DNA of 43,916 nt from Hymenobacter rubripertinctus (GCF_003583925.1 NZ_QYCN01000004.1:186835-230750); one strand, 5' to 3'; positions 15,634 to 23,321 are shown, counted from the stretch's first letter. A program made the numbers and translations. Notes: generated by a model not told the origin, from the letters alone.

Positions 15634-16155
15634 TCAGCGCGGCCGGGGGCATAGCAGTGCCTTTTCGGCCTCACTGACTTCGACCAGGGCATAGCGCCTC
15701 TGGTCGGTTACTTTCATCTCGTCCAGGGCATCAACCAGGCTCCGGTAGTTGGCCGCGTCGGTGGGTTTGAGCAGAACCATGCCGCACGGCCCTCCCTCTG
15801 CCCGAAACCCGAGCAATACTTGCCGCAGCCCGCTGGGACTGAGATCGGTCTGATGCAAACCGGGCAGATCGGCGTTTGAGAGCATCCCCCAGTAATACCA
15901 TACCTGGTGGTTGGGGCCGAGGAGCACCGTCAGCACGCTGGTACCGCACCCGCAGTCCGACTGCTCAAACAGCGCATCCGGTGGCGGCTTCACCGGCATC
16001 GACAGTTGCATGACCGTGGGCCGGCTAAAGGAGGAGGCCATCAGAAAAAAACAGACTAGCAGAAAGCCCACGCCGGCCATCGGCGTCATATCAAGCGGCC
16101 GCAATTTCCGGCGGGGCGGTCGGCGGGCGGAGGCGGGGGCAGGAAGTTTCTGCAT
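15634..16155 (-). CDS. ExbD/TolR-like protein lacking the conserved membrane Asp
   Basis: 173 residues from the ATG at 16155. A basic N-terminus (P-P-R-R-K-L-R-P-L) precedes D-M-T-P-M-A-G-V-G-F-L-L-V-C-F-F-L-M-A-S-S-F at 22-43, the single membrane helix of ExbD/TolR/MotB-like proton-channel subunits. ExbD partners ExbB and TonB to energise outer-membrane transport. In the family the position after T-P-x-x is an Asp that carries protons (Asp25 in E. coli ExbD). Here it is Gly28 (codon at 16072-16074). The periplasmic domain carries a C-G-C motif near 75-77. No exbB or tonB lies nearby. It may be a non-energising paralog or a decayed copy. Downstream neighbour of the folate gene with a 77-nt spacer. 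Confidence 0.8.
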   Translation of the reverse strand: MQKLPAPASARRPPRRKLRPLDMTPMAGVGFLLVCFFLMASSFSRPTVMQLSMPVKPPPDALFEQSDCGCGTSVLTVLLGPNHQVWYYWGMLSNADLPGLHQTDLSPSGLRQVLLGFRAEGGPCGMVLLKPTDAANYRSLVDALDEMKVTDQRRYALVEVSEAEKALLCPRPR

Positions 16156-16232
16156 GGGTTGAATATAGCGGTTTTGGCTGGTCGGACAGACTATTCCGGG
16201 GCCGGTTTCCGGCAAAGGTTCGCGGAGCCGTC

Positions 16233-16814
16233 TTATGCTTCAAACCGCCACACCCGCTCCGGCGTGAGGCAGGCGTGCAGGCGCACGTCACCGGCCCAGG
16301 CGTCGGCAATGCGGGGCACCGGCGGCTCCAGGCTCACGCCAATGCGCAGGGTTTCAGGCCGGCATTGGGCCAGAAACTGGTCGTAGAAACCTTTGCCGTA
16401 GCCCACGCGGTGCCCGGTTTCGTCGAAGGCCAGCAGTGGCACCAGCACGGCATCGAAAGCCTCGGGCGATACCTCCAGGGCATCGGGGGCGGGCTCCGGG
16501 ATGTTCCAGCGGTTGGGCGTCAGCGGGGTTTCGGGGCCGAGACGAAAGTGGCGGAGCGTATGGCCGTCGGGCTGCACCACGGGCACGGCCAGTTGCAGGT
16601 TCGGATACTGCGCCCACAACTGGCGGATGAGCGGCCAGGTATCGGGCTCGTGCTGGCGGGCAATCGGCAGAAACAGGTGCAGCCCGCGCCACGCCGCCAC
16701 CGGGAACCCGGCTAGTAGTTGCGGCCACAATGTGGCGCAGCGGCGGGCTACTTCCACTTCCGGCAGGGCGCGGCGGCGGGCCAGAGCGGCGCGGCGCAGG
16801 TCGGCTTTGGTCAT
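16233..16814 (-). CDS. 5-formyltetrahydrofolate cyclo-ligase
   Basis: 193 residues. This ATP-dependent enzyme (MTHFS, EC 6.3.3.2) converts 5-formyl-THF to 5,10-methenyl-THF in the cytosol and returns it to one-carbon metabolism. Seen: the N-terminal K-A-D-L-R-R-A-A-L-A-R-R-R helix, F-L-P-I near residue 48 and V-P-V-V-Q near 77. Then come L-V-P-L-L-A-F-D near 123 and the nucleotide-binding signature G-Y-G-K-G-F-Y-D near 138-145. The length is normal for the family. It ends 77 nt before the ExbD-like gene and starts 12 nt after the stop of the upstream secreted-protein gene, so the three may be cotranscribed. Confidence 0.95.
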   Translation of the reverse strand: MTKADLRRAALARRRALPEVEVARRCATLWPQLLAGFPVAAWRGLHLFLPIARQHEPDTWPLIRQLWAQYPNLQLAVPVVQPDGHTLRHFRLGPETPLTPNRWNIPEPAPDALEVSPEAFDAVLVPLLAFDETGHRVGYGKGFYDQFLAQCRPETLRIGVSLEPPVPRIADAWAGDVRLHACLTPERVWRFEA

Positions 16815-16826
16815 GGCAAGTTGGCG

Positions 16827-17690
16827 TTAATCCTGCACCGTGACGAAGAAGCTGGCACGGGGCTGCATACCCGCCAGGTACCCCCCAACCGACTGCCGCT
16901 CCCAGGTTCCCTGACTGGTTTTGCGGATGTAGAGTTCATTATTGGTGTAGCCGGCCCCGGCGAAAAAGGCCAGCTGGTTGCTTACCACCGGGGCATCCGC
17001 ACCCCCAATCCACTCCAGGGCCAGGAAAAAATCTTCTTCCAGTACCAGTTGGTCGGACGTCAGGTCCACGGTAATCGGGCCTTTGGTCACGCTGCTGGTC
17101 ACGATGATATCCCGCTGCACCAGCTTCTGCGAGGAGGGCCGGCCATTGGGCAGCAGTCGGTACAGGTTCACCCGGTACGTGAGCGCGCCGGCCCGGTTGT
17201 AGGCCACGTTGAAGTTGGCATTGAGTACTTTGGTGGGCTTGTGTTTCAGGCTGATAACCGTGCCGATTTCCGCCCCCAGGTCGCTGGCCAACAGCGTGAT
17301 TGTACCATTGGATTCGTTGGCGACACCCAGCGTGCGGGTACGCCGAAACAGCCCCTTGGCTTTCACCGTCACGCCGCGCAGGGCCACCGCGTCTTCGGTG
17401 AGCAGCACATTGGGCTGGGCCTGCAACACCTGCCCCGTGAGGCGGCGCGGCCGAAACCCCATACTCGAAACGCGCACCGTGTCGGTGGGGGCCACCCCGT
17501 GCAAGCGGTAGTACCCCCGCTCATCCGATACGGTACCCACGGCCTTGCCCGGCACGCCAATGTTCACAAACGGCACCGGCTCCTGAGTCCCCGCTTTCGT
17601 GATAACGCCGCTAATAACCTGGGCGCGGGCCGTTGCGCCGAGCACCGTCAACAGCATAAAGAGCGAGATGGAGAAGCGTAATAGCCGCAT
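16827..17690 (-). CDS. Secreted carboxypeptidase-regulatory-like domain protein (paralog 1)
   Basis: 287 residues from the ATG at 17690, which gives a signal peptide (M-R-L-L-R-F-S-I-S...A-R-A-Q). Residues about 25-105 form a CarboxypepD_reg-like beta-sandwich: G-V-I-T...P-V-P-F-V-N-I-G-V-P-G-K-A-V-G-T-V-S-D-E-R-G-Y-Y. The rest is beta-rich with a conserved L-G-A-E-I-G-T-V-I-S-L-K...P-T-K-V-L-N-A-N-F-N-V block. It is a tandem paralog of the gene at 17768-18676 and shares Y-R-V-N-L-Y-R-L-L-P-N-G and L-E-W-I-G-G. There is no TonB plug or barrel, so it is not a receptor. Probably periplasmic or surface. Role unknown. Confidence 0.85.
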   Translation of the reverse strand: MRLLRFSISLFMLLTVLGATARAQVISGVITKAGTQEPVPFVNIGVPGKAVGTVSDERGYYRLHGVAPTDTVRVSSMGFRPRRLTGQVLQAQPNVLLTEDAVALRGVTVKAKGLFRRTRTLGVANESNGTITLLASDLGAEIGTVISLKHKPTKVLNANFNVAYNRAGALTYRVNLYRLLPNGRPSSQKLVQRDIIVTSSVTKGPITVDLTSDQLVLEEDFFLALEWIGGADAPVVSNQLAFFAGAGYTNNELYIRKTSQGTWERQSVGGYLAGMQPRASFFVTVQD

Positions 17691-17767
17691 AGGTCTGGTG
17701 AATTGGGAAGCAAATGCGGGTAAGATACCAGCCAGCCCCCAACCGTTGGCTGGGCAGACGTTTATTA

Positions 17768-18676
17768 TCAATCCAGCGCCGTTACGTAGAAGCCCAGCTT
17801 GGGCTGCATACCGGCCAGCAGTACGCCCACCGACGCTTTTTTCCAGGTATCCTGGCTGCTTTTGCGGAAGTACATGGGGCCGTTGCCGTAGCCAATGGCG
17901 CTGGGGAAGGTCAGGTTATTGCTTACCTGCTCCACATTGCCCCCGCCAATCCATTCCAGCGTCAGCAGAAAATCCTCGTCCACCACTAGCCGGTCGTCCT
18001 CCAGGGCTACGGTCAGCGGCGCGTTAGTATCCGTCCGGTTGGCCGTCGTCACCAGCAGGTTGCGGGTGAGCAGCTTCTCGTCCGAGGGTTTGCCGTTGGG
18101 CAGCAGCCGGTACAGGTTCACCCGAAAGCGCAGGGTATCGGGCTGGCGGTAGATGACGTTGAAGTGAGCCTTGAGCACTTTGGTGGGCGCGTGTTTGAGC
18201 AAGACGACCATGCCCATTTCGGCCCCTAAATGTTCCGCTTGCAGCTTAAAAACAATACTTTCCGAGTTCTTGGTATTGCCCAGCGTGCGGTTGCGCTTGT
18301 ACAGGCCTGGCGCCTGCACCCGCACATCGGCCAGCCCCACGGCAACGGGGATGAGCACCACAGCCGGGTGGGTCAATAGTTCCTGCAGCAGCCGGCTTTG
18401 CGGCTCGTAGCCGAGGCTCGAAATACGCACCGTATCGGTGAGGTTGGCGGCGGTGTAGGTGAGCTGGTAAGCGCCGTGCTCATCGGCCACGGTACCCACG
18501 CTTTTGCCGGGAATGCCCAGGTTAGCATAGGGTACCGGCCCGGCGGCGGGGCCACCCGTAATGGTCCCGGTCAGGGTCTGGGCGTGGGTGGTGAAGGTCA
18601 GCAGCAGTAGCGGCAGCAAGGCGGAGCGAAGCAAGCGCAGGCAGCGGCTCGGGGAAACAGTAGCACGAAAAAGCAT
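17768..18676 (-). CDS. Secreted carboxypeptidase-regulatory-like domain protein (paralog 2)
   Basis: 302 residues with a signal peptide (about 1-32, ends T-H-A-Q). It has the same layout as its neighbour: a regulatory-like beta-sandwich (P-V-P-Y-A-N-L-G-I-P-G-K-S-V-G-T-V-A-D-E) near 45-65, then L-G-A-E-M-G-M-V-V-L-L-K, F-R-V-N-L-Y-R-L-L-P-N-G and L-E-W-I-G-G. The final motif A-G-M-Q-P-K-L-G-F-Y-V is shared with A-G-M-Q-P-R-A-S-F-F-V of paralog 1. The stop lies 77 nt before the ATG of paralog 1, so they are probably one transcript from a local duplication. Function not recognised. Confidence 0.85.
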   Translation of the reverse strand: MLFRATVSPSRCLRLLRSALLPLLLLTFTTHAQTLTGTITGGPAAGPVPYANLGIPGKSVGTVADEHGAYQLTYTAANLTDTVRISSLGYEPQSRLLQELLTHPAVVLIPVAVGLADVRVQAPGLYKRNRTLGNTKNSESIVFKLQAEHLGAEMGMVVLLKHAPTKVLKAHFNVIYRQPDTLRFRVNLYRLLPNGKPSDEKLLTRNLLVTTANRTDTNAPLTVALEDDRLVVDEDFLLTLEWIGGGNVEQVSNNLTFPSAIGYGNGPMYFRKSSQDTWKKASVGVLLAGMQPKLGFYVTALD

Positions 18677-18793
18677 CTGGCAGGAATAAAGGATTACTCC
18701 TGCCAGAGACTTGCCAACTACCAGCGGTTGTCTCGCTAATACAAAAGACTAGAGCCAACCCACTAAACACCTGGTGGAAAGCGAACAACTATC

Positions 18794-18821
18794 AGCTGAT
18801 AGCTAACAGCTAAAAGCCAAT
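18794..18821. repeat. Heptad repeat array overlapping the bshC stop codon
   Basis: Units of exactly 7 bp: AGCTGAT, AGCTAAC, AGCTAAA, AGCCAAT. The third unit contains the reversed bshC stop (18810-18812). The 12-bp palindrome TATCAGCTGATA spans 18790-18801. Compare the arrays at 20475-20509, 20603-20630 and 37417-37450. Confidence 0.75.
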
Positions 18822-20414
18822 CTGTTCCTCTTCCAGCAGCGTGAACTCCAAGGCCAGCGGGTCGAAGGCGTCGAGGAGCTGGGTGATGAAATCGGGGTTG
18901 TTGATGAGGATGTTGAGCACGTTGTCGGAGCGCTCCTGGAGGCCGCCGCCGGGCAGCAGTTTGCCCAGCAGGCCGTCGAGCTGCTGGTAGGCGGTTTCGT
19001 GCTTGGCTTCGGCGGCTTTGCTGAGGCGTTTTTCCAGGTTGCCGAGGATGCCGCTGGCCTTCTGCTGCTCGGCGGCCACGGCCTTTACCAGCGAGGGGTC
19101 GAGGCGCTGGGCCAGGGCGGCCACGGCCTCGAAGGCGGCGGCCAGCTGCTGCTGCTGCGCGCTCAGGTCCACTTCCTCCTGGCCCAGGTGGGCCGCCAGC
19201 TGCTGCTTAAGGGCCGGCAGCTTCGCGAATACGGCCGTGCTGTCCAGCCCCAGCTTGCGCAGCTTACCGGCGTTGGCCTTGCTGATGAACTGGGCCGAAT
19301 TGCGCAGCAGCACCATGGGGAAAGGCACGCCGTTCTGCTCAAACACGCCTTTCAGCTGGAACCAGTAGGCCACCTCGGCCCCGCCCCCGATGTAGCACAG
19401 GTTGGGCAGCAGCAGCTCCTGGTACAAGGGCCGCAGCACCACGTTGGGGCTGAACTGCTCGGGGTGCGCGGCGGCCAGCGCCAGCAACTCGGGCCGCCCC
19501 AGCGCTTTGGCCGCGCCATCCACGGTCAGCGTGACCGAGTCGTTGGTCTGGTCGTACTCCAACCGTTCGCGCTGGCCTTCGGCCGTGATGAAGAACAGGT
19601 TGAAGGGCCGGGCGTACACCTGGGGCTTGTAGCCGGCAGCTTCCAGGCGGGCGTCGGCGGCCTGCACGGCCTGGTAGGAGGCCTGCTCGCCCAACTCGCG
19701 TTCCAGCACCGGGGCCAGGGCCTGCTTCAGTTCCGGCACGTCGGCATCCAGGCTCACCAGCCCGTACTCGCCAAACAGGCTCATGGCCAGCCGGTGGGTG
19801 GCTTCGGCCAGCGTAGCCGATTGCGCGTAGGCCTCCCGGAACAGAGCCGGTACGTCGGCCGGTAGCTGGTCGAGTACCTGCTCGGCCAGCCCATCCAGGT
19901 TCATGCGGCCCACGGGCTGGCCGGTTTCGGCCGCGTTCCACTCGTAGGTCTTGCCGAAGAGGCTGAAATGGTTGATTTCGGCGAAGTCGTGGTCCTCCGT
20001 AGCCAGCCAGTACACCGGCACGAAATCGTACTGCGGGTACGCTTCCTTGAGTTGCCGGGCCAGCTTGATGGCCGATACTATCTTGTAGATGAAGTACAGC
20101 GGGCCGGTAAACAGGTTGAGCTGGTGGCCGGTGGTTACGGTGAAGGTGGTGTCCTTGGCCAGCAGCGCCAGGTTGGCCTGCACGGCCGCTGGGGCTTTAG
20201 GCAGACCGGCGTATTGCTGTTGCAGGGCCGCTACCAGCCGCTGCCGGGCCTCGGGCGCGTAGGCCACCTGCTTCTCCTCTATCTGCTCCGCAAAAGCCGA
20301 CAGCTCCGGGAAACGGTGGTAGAAGGGCTGCAAAGCCTCTTTGCGGGCCAGATAATCAACCAGCAAAGAAGAAAACGCGCCGGTTTCGGCGTAAGGAAGC
20401 GTAGTTACGGTCAT
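18810..20414 (-). CDS. bshC: Bacillithiol biosynthesis cysteine-adding enzyme BshC
   Basis: 534 residues, the normal length. BshC adds cysteine to glucosaminyl-malate in the last step of bacillithiol synthesis, the low-molecular-weight thiol of Firmicutes and many Bacteroidota. Seen: V-T-T-G-H-Q-L-N-L-F-T-G-P-L-Y-F-I-Y-K near residues 98-116, P-V-Y-W-L-A-T-E-D-H-D-F-A-E near 140-153, and Y-I-G-G-G-A-E-V-A-Y-W near 345. All are hallmark motifs of the family. A C-terminal coiled-coil-like region (about 410-490) follows. bshA and bshB are not in the window. The last two codons and stop lie in a 7-bp-period repeat array. TTACTTTG at 20455-20462 (minus strand) may be its -7 element. Confidence 0.96.
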   Translation of the reverse strand: MTVTTLPYAETGAFSSLLVDYLARKEALQPFYHRFPELSAFAEQIEEKQVAYAPEARQRLVAALQQQYAGLPKAPAAVQANLALLAKDTTFTVTTGHQLNLFTGPLYFIYKIVSAIKLARQLKEAYPQYDFVPVYWLATEDHDFAEINHFSLFGKTYEWNAAETGQPVGRMNLDGLAEQVLDQLPADVPALFREAYAQSATLAEATHRLAMSLFGEYGLVSLDADVPELKQALAPVLERELGEQASYQAVQAADARLEAAGYKPQVYARPFNLFFITAEGQRERLEYDQTNDSVTLTVDGAAKALGRPELLALAAAHPEQFSPNVVLRPLYQELLLPNLCYIGGGAEVAYWFQLKGVFEQNGVPFPMVLLRNSAQFISKANAGKLRKLGLDSTAVFAKLPALKQQLAAHLGQEEVDLSAQQQQLAAAFEAVAALAQRLDPSLVKAVAAEQQKASGILGNLEKRLSKAAEAKHETAYQQLDGLLGKLLPGGGLQERSDNVLNILINNPDFITQLLDAFDPLALEFTLLEEEQIGF

Positions 20415-20474
20415 GGACGGAAGGGGTAATCCGGCTACAACCGGCCAGACGCCACAAAGTAACGGGGTATTTTT

Positions 20475-20509
20475 AGTTGTCAGGTATCAGTTGTTAGTTG
20501 TCAGTTGCT
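20475..20509. repeat. Heptad repeat array, outer left copy downstream of rimO
   Basis: Five units in strict 7-bp phase: AGTTGTC, AGGTATC, AGTTGTT, AGTTGTC, AGTTGCT. The last 17 bp (20493-20509) are the exact inverse of 20617-20633, so the array pairs with its partner on the other side of the rimO terminator. Confidence 0.8.
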
Positions 20510-20525
20510 GTCAAGGCTGTTAAAA

Positions 20526-20564
20526 GCAATAGCTCCCGGCACCAGAGGCACCGGGAGCTATTGC
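20526..20564 (-). terminator. Rho-independent terminator of rimO
   Basis: GCAATAGCTCCCGG at 20526-20539 and its exact complement at 20551-20564 form a 14-bp stem with an 11-nt loop. On the minus strand the stem is followed by TTTT. It is nested inside two inverted heptad arrays. Confidence 0.8.
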
Positions 20565-20602
20565 AAAAGCCGCCGAAAAGCATCCCGTCAACAAACGAGC
20601 CT

Positions 20603-20630
20603 GACAACTAACAACGAGCAACTGACAACT
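20603..20630. repeat. Heptad repeat array, inverted copy next to the rimO stop
   Basis: Four 7-bp units read on the minus strand: AGTTGTC, AGTTGCT, CGTTGTT, AGTTGTC. The array begins 6 nt after the rimO stop and mirrors the array at 20475-20509. Confidence 0.8.
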
Positions 20631-20636
20631 AACACT

Positions 20637-21950
20637 CTATACCAGCTTGCCGTACAAGTCGAAATCCGAAGCTTCGGTGATTTCCACCTGGGCGAAGTCA
20701 CCGATGCGCACGAACGTGTCGTTGTTGGCGGGCACCAGCACTTCGTTGTCCACTTCGGGCGAGTCGTACTGGGTGCGGCCCACGAAGTAGCCGCTTTCCT
20801 TGCGGTCGAAAAGCACCTTGTAGGTCTGGCCGATTTTCTGCTCGTTGAGCTCCATCGAAATGCCCTGCTGGAGCTCCATAATCTGGTCGGCGCGGTCCTG
20901 CTTCACCTCGGCCGGCACGTCGTCGGCCAGCGTGTAAGAGTGCGTGTTGTCCTCGTGCGAGTAGTTGAAGATGCCCAGCCGGTCGAAGCGGGTGTCTTCC
21001 ACGAAGCGGTAGAGGTCCTCGAAATCCTGCTGGGTTTCGCCGGGGTGGCCGGCAATGAGGGTGGTGCGCAGGGCAATGTCGGGCACGCGCTGGCGGATGG
21101 TATCGACCAGCTCGCGGGTGCGGCGCTGGCTGATGCCCCGGCGCATGCTCTTGAGCATGTTGTCGGAAATGTGCTGCAAGGGCATATCGAGGTACTTGCA
21201 CACGTTGTCGCGCTCGTTCATCACGTCCAGCACGTCGAGCGGGAACTGCGAGGGGTAGGCGTACTGCATCCGAATCCAGTCGATGCCTTCCACGTCGGAG
21301 AGGTGACGCACGAGGTCGGCCAGCTTGCGGGTGCCGTAGTGCTCCAGGCCGTAGTAGGTCAGGTCCTGGGCAATAAGAATCAGCTCCTTGGTGCCCATGG
21401 AGGCCAGGCGCTTGGCCTCTTTTACGAGGTCCTCAATGGGGCGGTCGGTGTGCTTGCCGCGCATGAGCGGGATGGCGCAGAACGAACAGGGGCGGTTGCA
21501 GCCCTCGGCAATCTTGAAATAGGCATAGTGCGCGGGCGTGGTCAGCAGCCGCTCGCCCACCAGTTCGTGCTGGTAGTTGGCCTCCAGCTTCTTCATCAGC
21601 TGGGGCAGCTCCAGGGTGCCGAAATAGGCGTCCACCTGCGGAATCTCGCGCTCCAGATCGTCCTTGTAGCGCTGCGAGAGGCAGCCGGTTACGTAGAGCT
21701 TCTCCAGGCGGCCGGCCTCCTTTTCGTCGGCGTAGCGCAGAATGGTATCGATGCTCTCCTGCTTGGCGTTGTCGATAAAGCCGCAGGTATTGATGATAAC
21801 GATGTTGGCGTCGCTCTGCTCGGCTTCGTGGGTGACCTCAAACTGGTTGGCCCGGAGCTGGCCCATGAGCACCTCCGAGTCCACGATGTTCTTGGAGCAA
21901 CCCAGGGTGATGACGTTGACTTTATTGGCCTGCTGGCTTCTTACTTTCAT
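20637..21950 (-). CDS. rimO: Ribosomal protein S12 methylthiotransferase RimO
   Basis: 437 residues from the ATG at 21950; an ATG ten codons earlier is less likely. RimO is a radical-SAM enzyme that adds a methylthio group to an Asp of ribosomal protein S12. Seen: the N-terminal UPF0004 domain with Cys18 (L-G-C-S-K-N), Cys56 (N-T-C-G-F-I-D) and Cys90 (V-T-G-C) for one Fe-S cluster. The radical-SAM motif C151-N-R-P-C155-S-F-C158 holds the second. A C-terminal TRAM domain covers the last 65 or so residues. The S-K-N and G-F-I-D variants favour RimO over MiaB. It follows ftsY on the same strand as is usual in Bacteroidota, but has its own -7 element. Confidence 0.97.
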   Translation of the reverse strand: MKVRSQQANKVNVITLGCSKNIVDSEVLMGQLRANQFEVTHEAEQSDANIVIINTCGFIDNAKQESIDTILRYADEKEAGRLEKLYVTGCLSQRYKDDLEREIPQVDAYFGTLELPQLMKKLEANYQHELVGERLLTTPAHYAYFKIAEGCNRPCSFCAIPLMRGKHTDRPIEDLVKEAKRLASMGTKELILIAQDLTYYGLEHYGTRKLADLVRHLSDVEGIDWIRMQYAYPSQFPLDVLDVMNERDNVCKYLDMPLQHISDNMLKSMRRGISQRRTRELVDTIRQRVPDIALRTTLIAGHPGETQQDFEDLYRFVEDTRFDRLGIFNYSHEDNTHSYTLADDVPAEVKQDRADQIMELQQGISMELNEQKIGQTYKVLFDRKESGYFVGRTQYDSPEVDNEVLVPANNDTFVRIGDFAQVEITEASDFDLYGKLV

Positions 21951-22034
21951 GCTGGGTTGGATAGGCGGGCGGGCGGGCAATTCTTTCTACCTGAGAAACT
22001 TGCCCGCGTTTGGCCCGCGGCGAAATTCGGACCG

Positions 22035-22042
22035 CAAAGGTA
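22035..22042 (-). promoter_or_regulatory. Bacteroidota -7 element of rimO
   Basis: TACCTTTG on the minus strand, about 85 nt before the rimO ATG. No matching -33 element at 19-nt spacing. Confidence 0.5.
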
Positions 22043-22126
22043 CGCACCCGGCAACGCCTTTTCCTAAGCGGAAGGTTTCTTTGCGTGGAAGCGGTACCGG
22101 CAAACCTGCTCTGGCAACACGGTGTA

Positions 22127-22205
22127 GGGGCGGGGCTTGTCCCCGCCCGCCGTTTGCACTTATCAACGATTCCGTTCAACGGCGGGCGGGGACAAGCCCC
22201 GCCCC
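22127..22205. repeat. 28-bp-arm palindromic element overlapping the ftsY 3' end
   Basis: Arms 22127-22154 (GGGGCGGGGCTTGTCCCCGC...) and 22178-22205 are perfect reverse complements with a 23-nt loop. The right arm and part of the loop encode the last 13 residues and the stop of ftsY. It looks like a mobile palindromic repeat. It may also serve as a terminator. Confidence 0.9.
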
Positions 22206-23134
22206 AAGTCGGTCATCTTCTCGCCCACACCGATGTAGCGCACCGGCACCTGGAGCTGGGCCGAGATGCCGATAACCACCCCGCCCTTGGCCGTACCGTC
22301 GAGCTTGGTAATGGCCAGCGCCGATACGTCGGTGGCCTTGGTGAACTCCTGGGCTTGCAAATAAGCGTTCTGGCCGGTGCTGCCGTCGAGTACCAGCAGC
22401 ACCTCGTGGGGCGCGTCGGGAATCACCTTCTGCATCACGCGCTTGATTTTGCTCAGCTCGTTCATCAGGTTCACCTTGTTGTGCAGGCGGCCCGCCGTGT
22501 CGATAATCACCACGTCGGCGCCCATTTCCACGCCTTTCTGCACCGCGTCGTAGGCTACGGCGGCCGGGTCGGTGTTCATGCCGTGCGAAATGACGGGCAC
22601 ACCCACCCGTTCGCCCCAGATGATGAGCTGATCGACAGCGGCGGCCCGGAACGTGTCGGCCGCACCGAGCACCACCTTTTTGCCCGCACTGTGGAAGCGG
22701 TGGGCCAGCTTGCCGATAGTAGTGGTTTTACCCACCCCGTTTACGCCCACCACCATAATCACGAAGGGCGAGCCGGGGCTGTCGGGCCTATCCAGAATGG
22801 CGCGCGAGCCGGTGGCGCTGCTGTTGGCGTCGAGCAACGCCACGATTTCCTCCCGCAGGATACGGTCGAGGTCGGCGGTGCTCACGTACTTGTCGCGGGC
22901 CACGCGCTTTTCGATGCGCTCAATCACCTTCACGGTGGTATCGATGCCCACATCGGCGTGCACAAGCAGGGTTTCGAGGTCGTCGAGCACGGCCTCGTCC
23001 ACGGTGTTGCGGCCGGCCACAGCCTTGCTGAGCTGGTCGAAGAAGCTGGTTTTCGTCTTCTGCAACCCCTCATCGAGGGCCTGCTGCTGCTGCTGGCTTT
23101 CCTTGTCCTTCTTGAAAAAATCGAAGAGGCCCAT
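22163..23134 (-). CDS. ftsY: Signal recognition particle receptor FtsY
   Basis: 323 residues from the ATG at 23134 (M-G-L-F-D-F-F-K-K, the usual start in this phylum). FtsY is the SRP receptor GTPase that delivers ribosomes to the membrane. The short N domain (about 20-110) has no acidic A domain. G-domain motifs: P-loop G130-V-N-G-V-G-K-T137, D-T-A-A-type D-T-F-R-A-A-A at 160-166, D212-T-A-G-R216, T276-K-L-D-G280. The family normally ends, after G-E-x-x-x-D-L, with a segment carrying F-V-x-x-L-F. Here residues 311-323 (G-R-G-L-S-P-P-A-V-E-R-N-R) are encoded by an inserted palindrome and that segment is absent. Such a loss in an essential gene is notable; the core is intact. Confidence 0.96.
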   Translation of the reverse strand: MGLFDFFKKDKESQQQQQALDEGLQKTKTSFFDQLSKAVAGRNTVDEAVLDDLETLLVHADVGIDTTVKVIERIEKRVARDKYVSTADLDRILREEIVALLDANSSATGSRAILDRPDSPGSPFVIMVVGVNGVGKTTTIGKLAHRFHSAGKKVVLGAADTFRAAAVDQLIIWGERVGVPVISHGMNTDPAAVAYDAVQKGVEMGADVVIIDTAGRLHNKVNLMNELSKIKRVMQKVIPDAPHEVLLVLDGSTGQNAYLQAQEFTKATDVSALAITKLDGTAKGGVVIGISAQLQVPVRYIGVGEKMTDLGRGLSPPAVERNR

Positions 23135-23146
23135 GCGGGGTTGGGA

Positions 23147-23249
23147 TGTAGCGCGAAGCTTCCGCTTCGCGTTTCGTGGCACGATAAACCGGGATTCGCC
23201 GAACGCCTGGGCCATTCAGCGAAACGCGAAGCGGAAGCTTCGCGCTACA
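23147..23249. repeat. 30-bp-arm palindromic element 12 nt upstream of ftsY
   Basis: Arms 23147-23176 (TGTAGCGCGAAGCTTCCGCT...) and 23220-23249 are perfect reverse complements around 43 bp. Each arm also holds its own short palindrome. It fills most of the space between DUF4295 and ftsY and would fold in the ftsY leader. It shares GAAGCTTCCGC with the element at 25692-25750. Confidence 0.9.
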
Positions 23250-23321
23250 ACTACAACGCAAAAAAGTCCCACGCTGGCGGGACTTCTTTACTTCAAATCA
23301 GGTAGCCACATGGGCGCCGGA

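Noticed and set aside
2..16814. Resistance island (beta-lactamase fragment, GNAT-like genes, efflux genes)
   Set aside because: The genes are spread over the window with no integrase, IS or shared composition, and B1 enzymes are often chromosomal in Bacteroidota.
20505..22067. 520-residue plus-strand ORF opposite rimO
   Set aside because: Antisense shadow of rimO, which carries all expected cysteines and domains.
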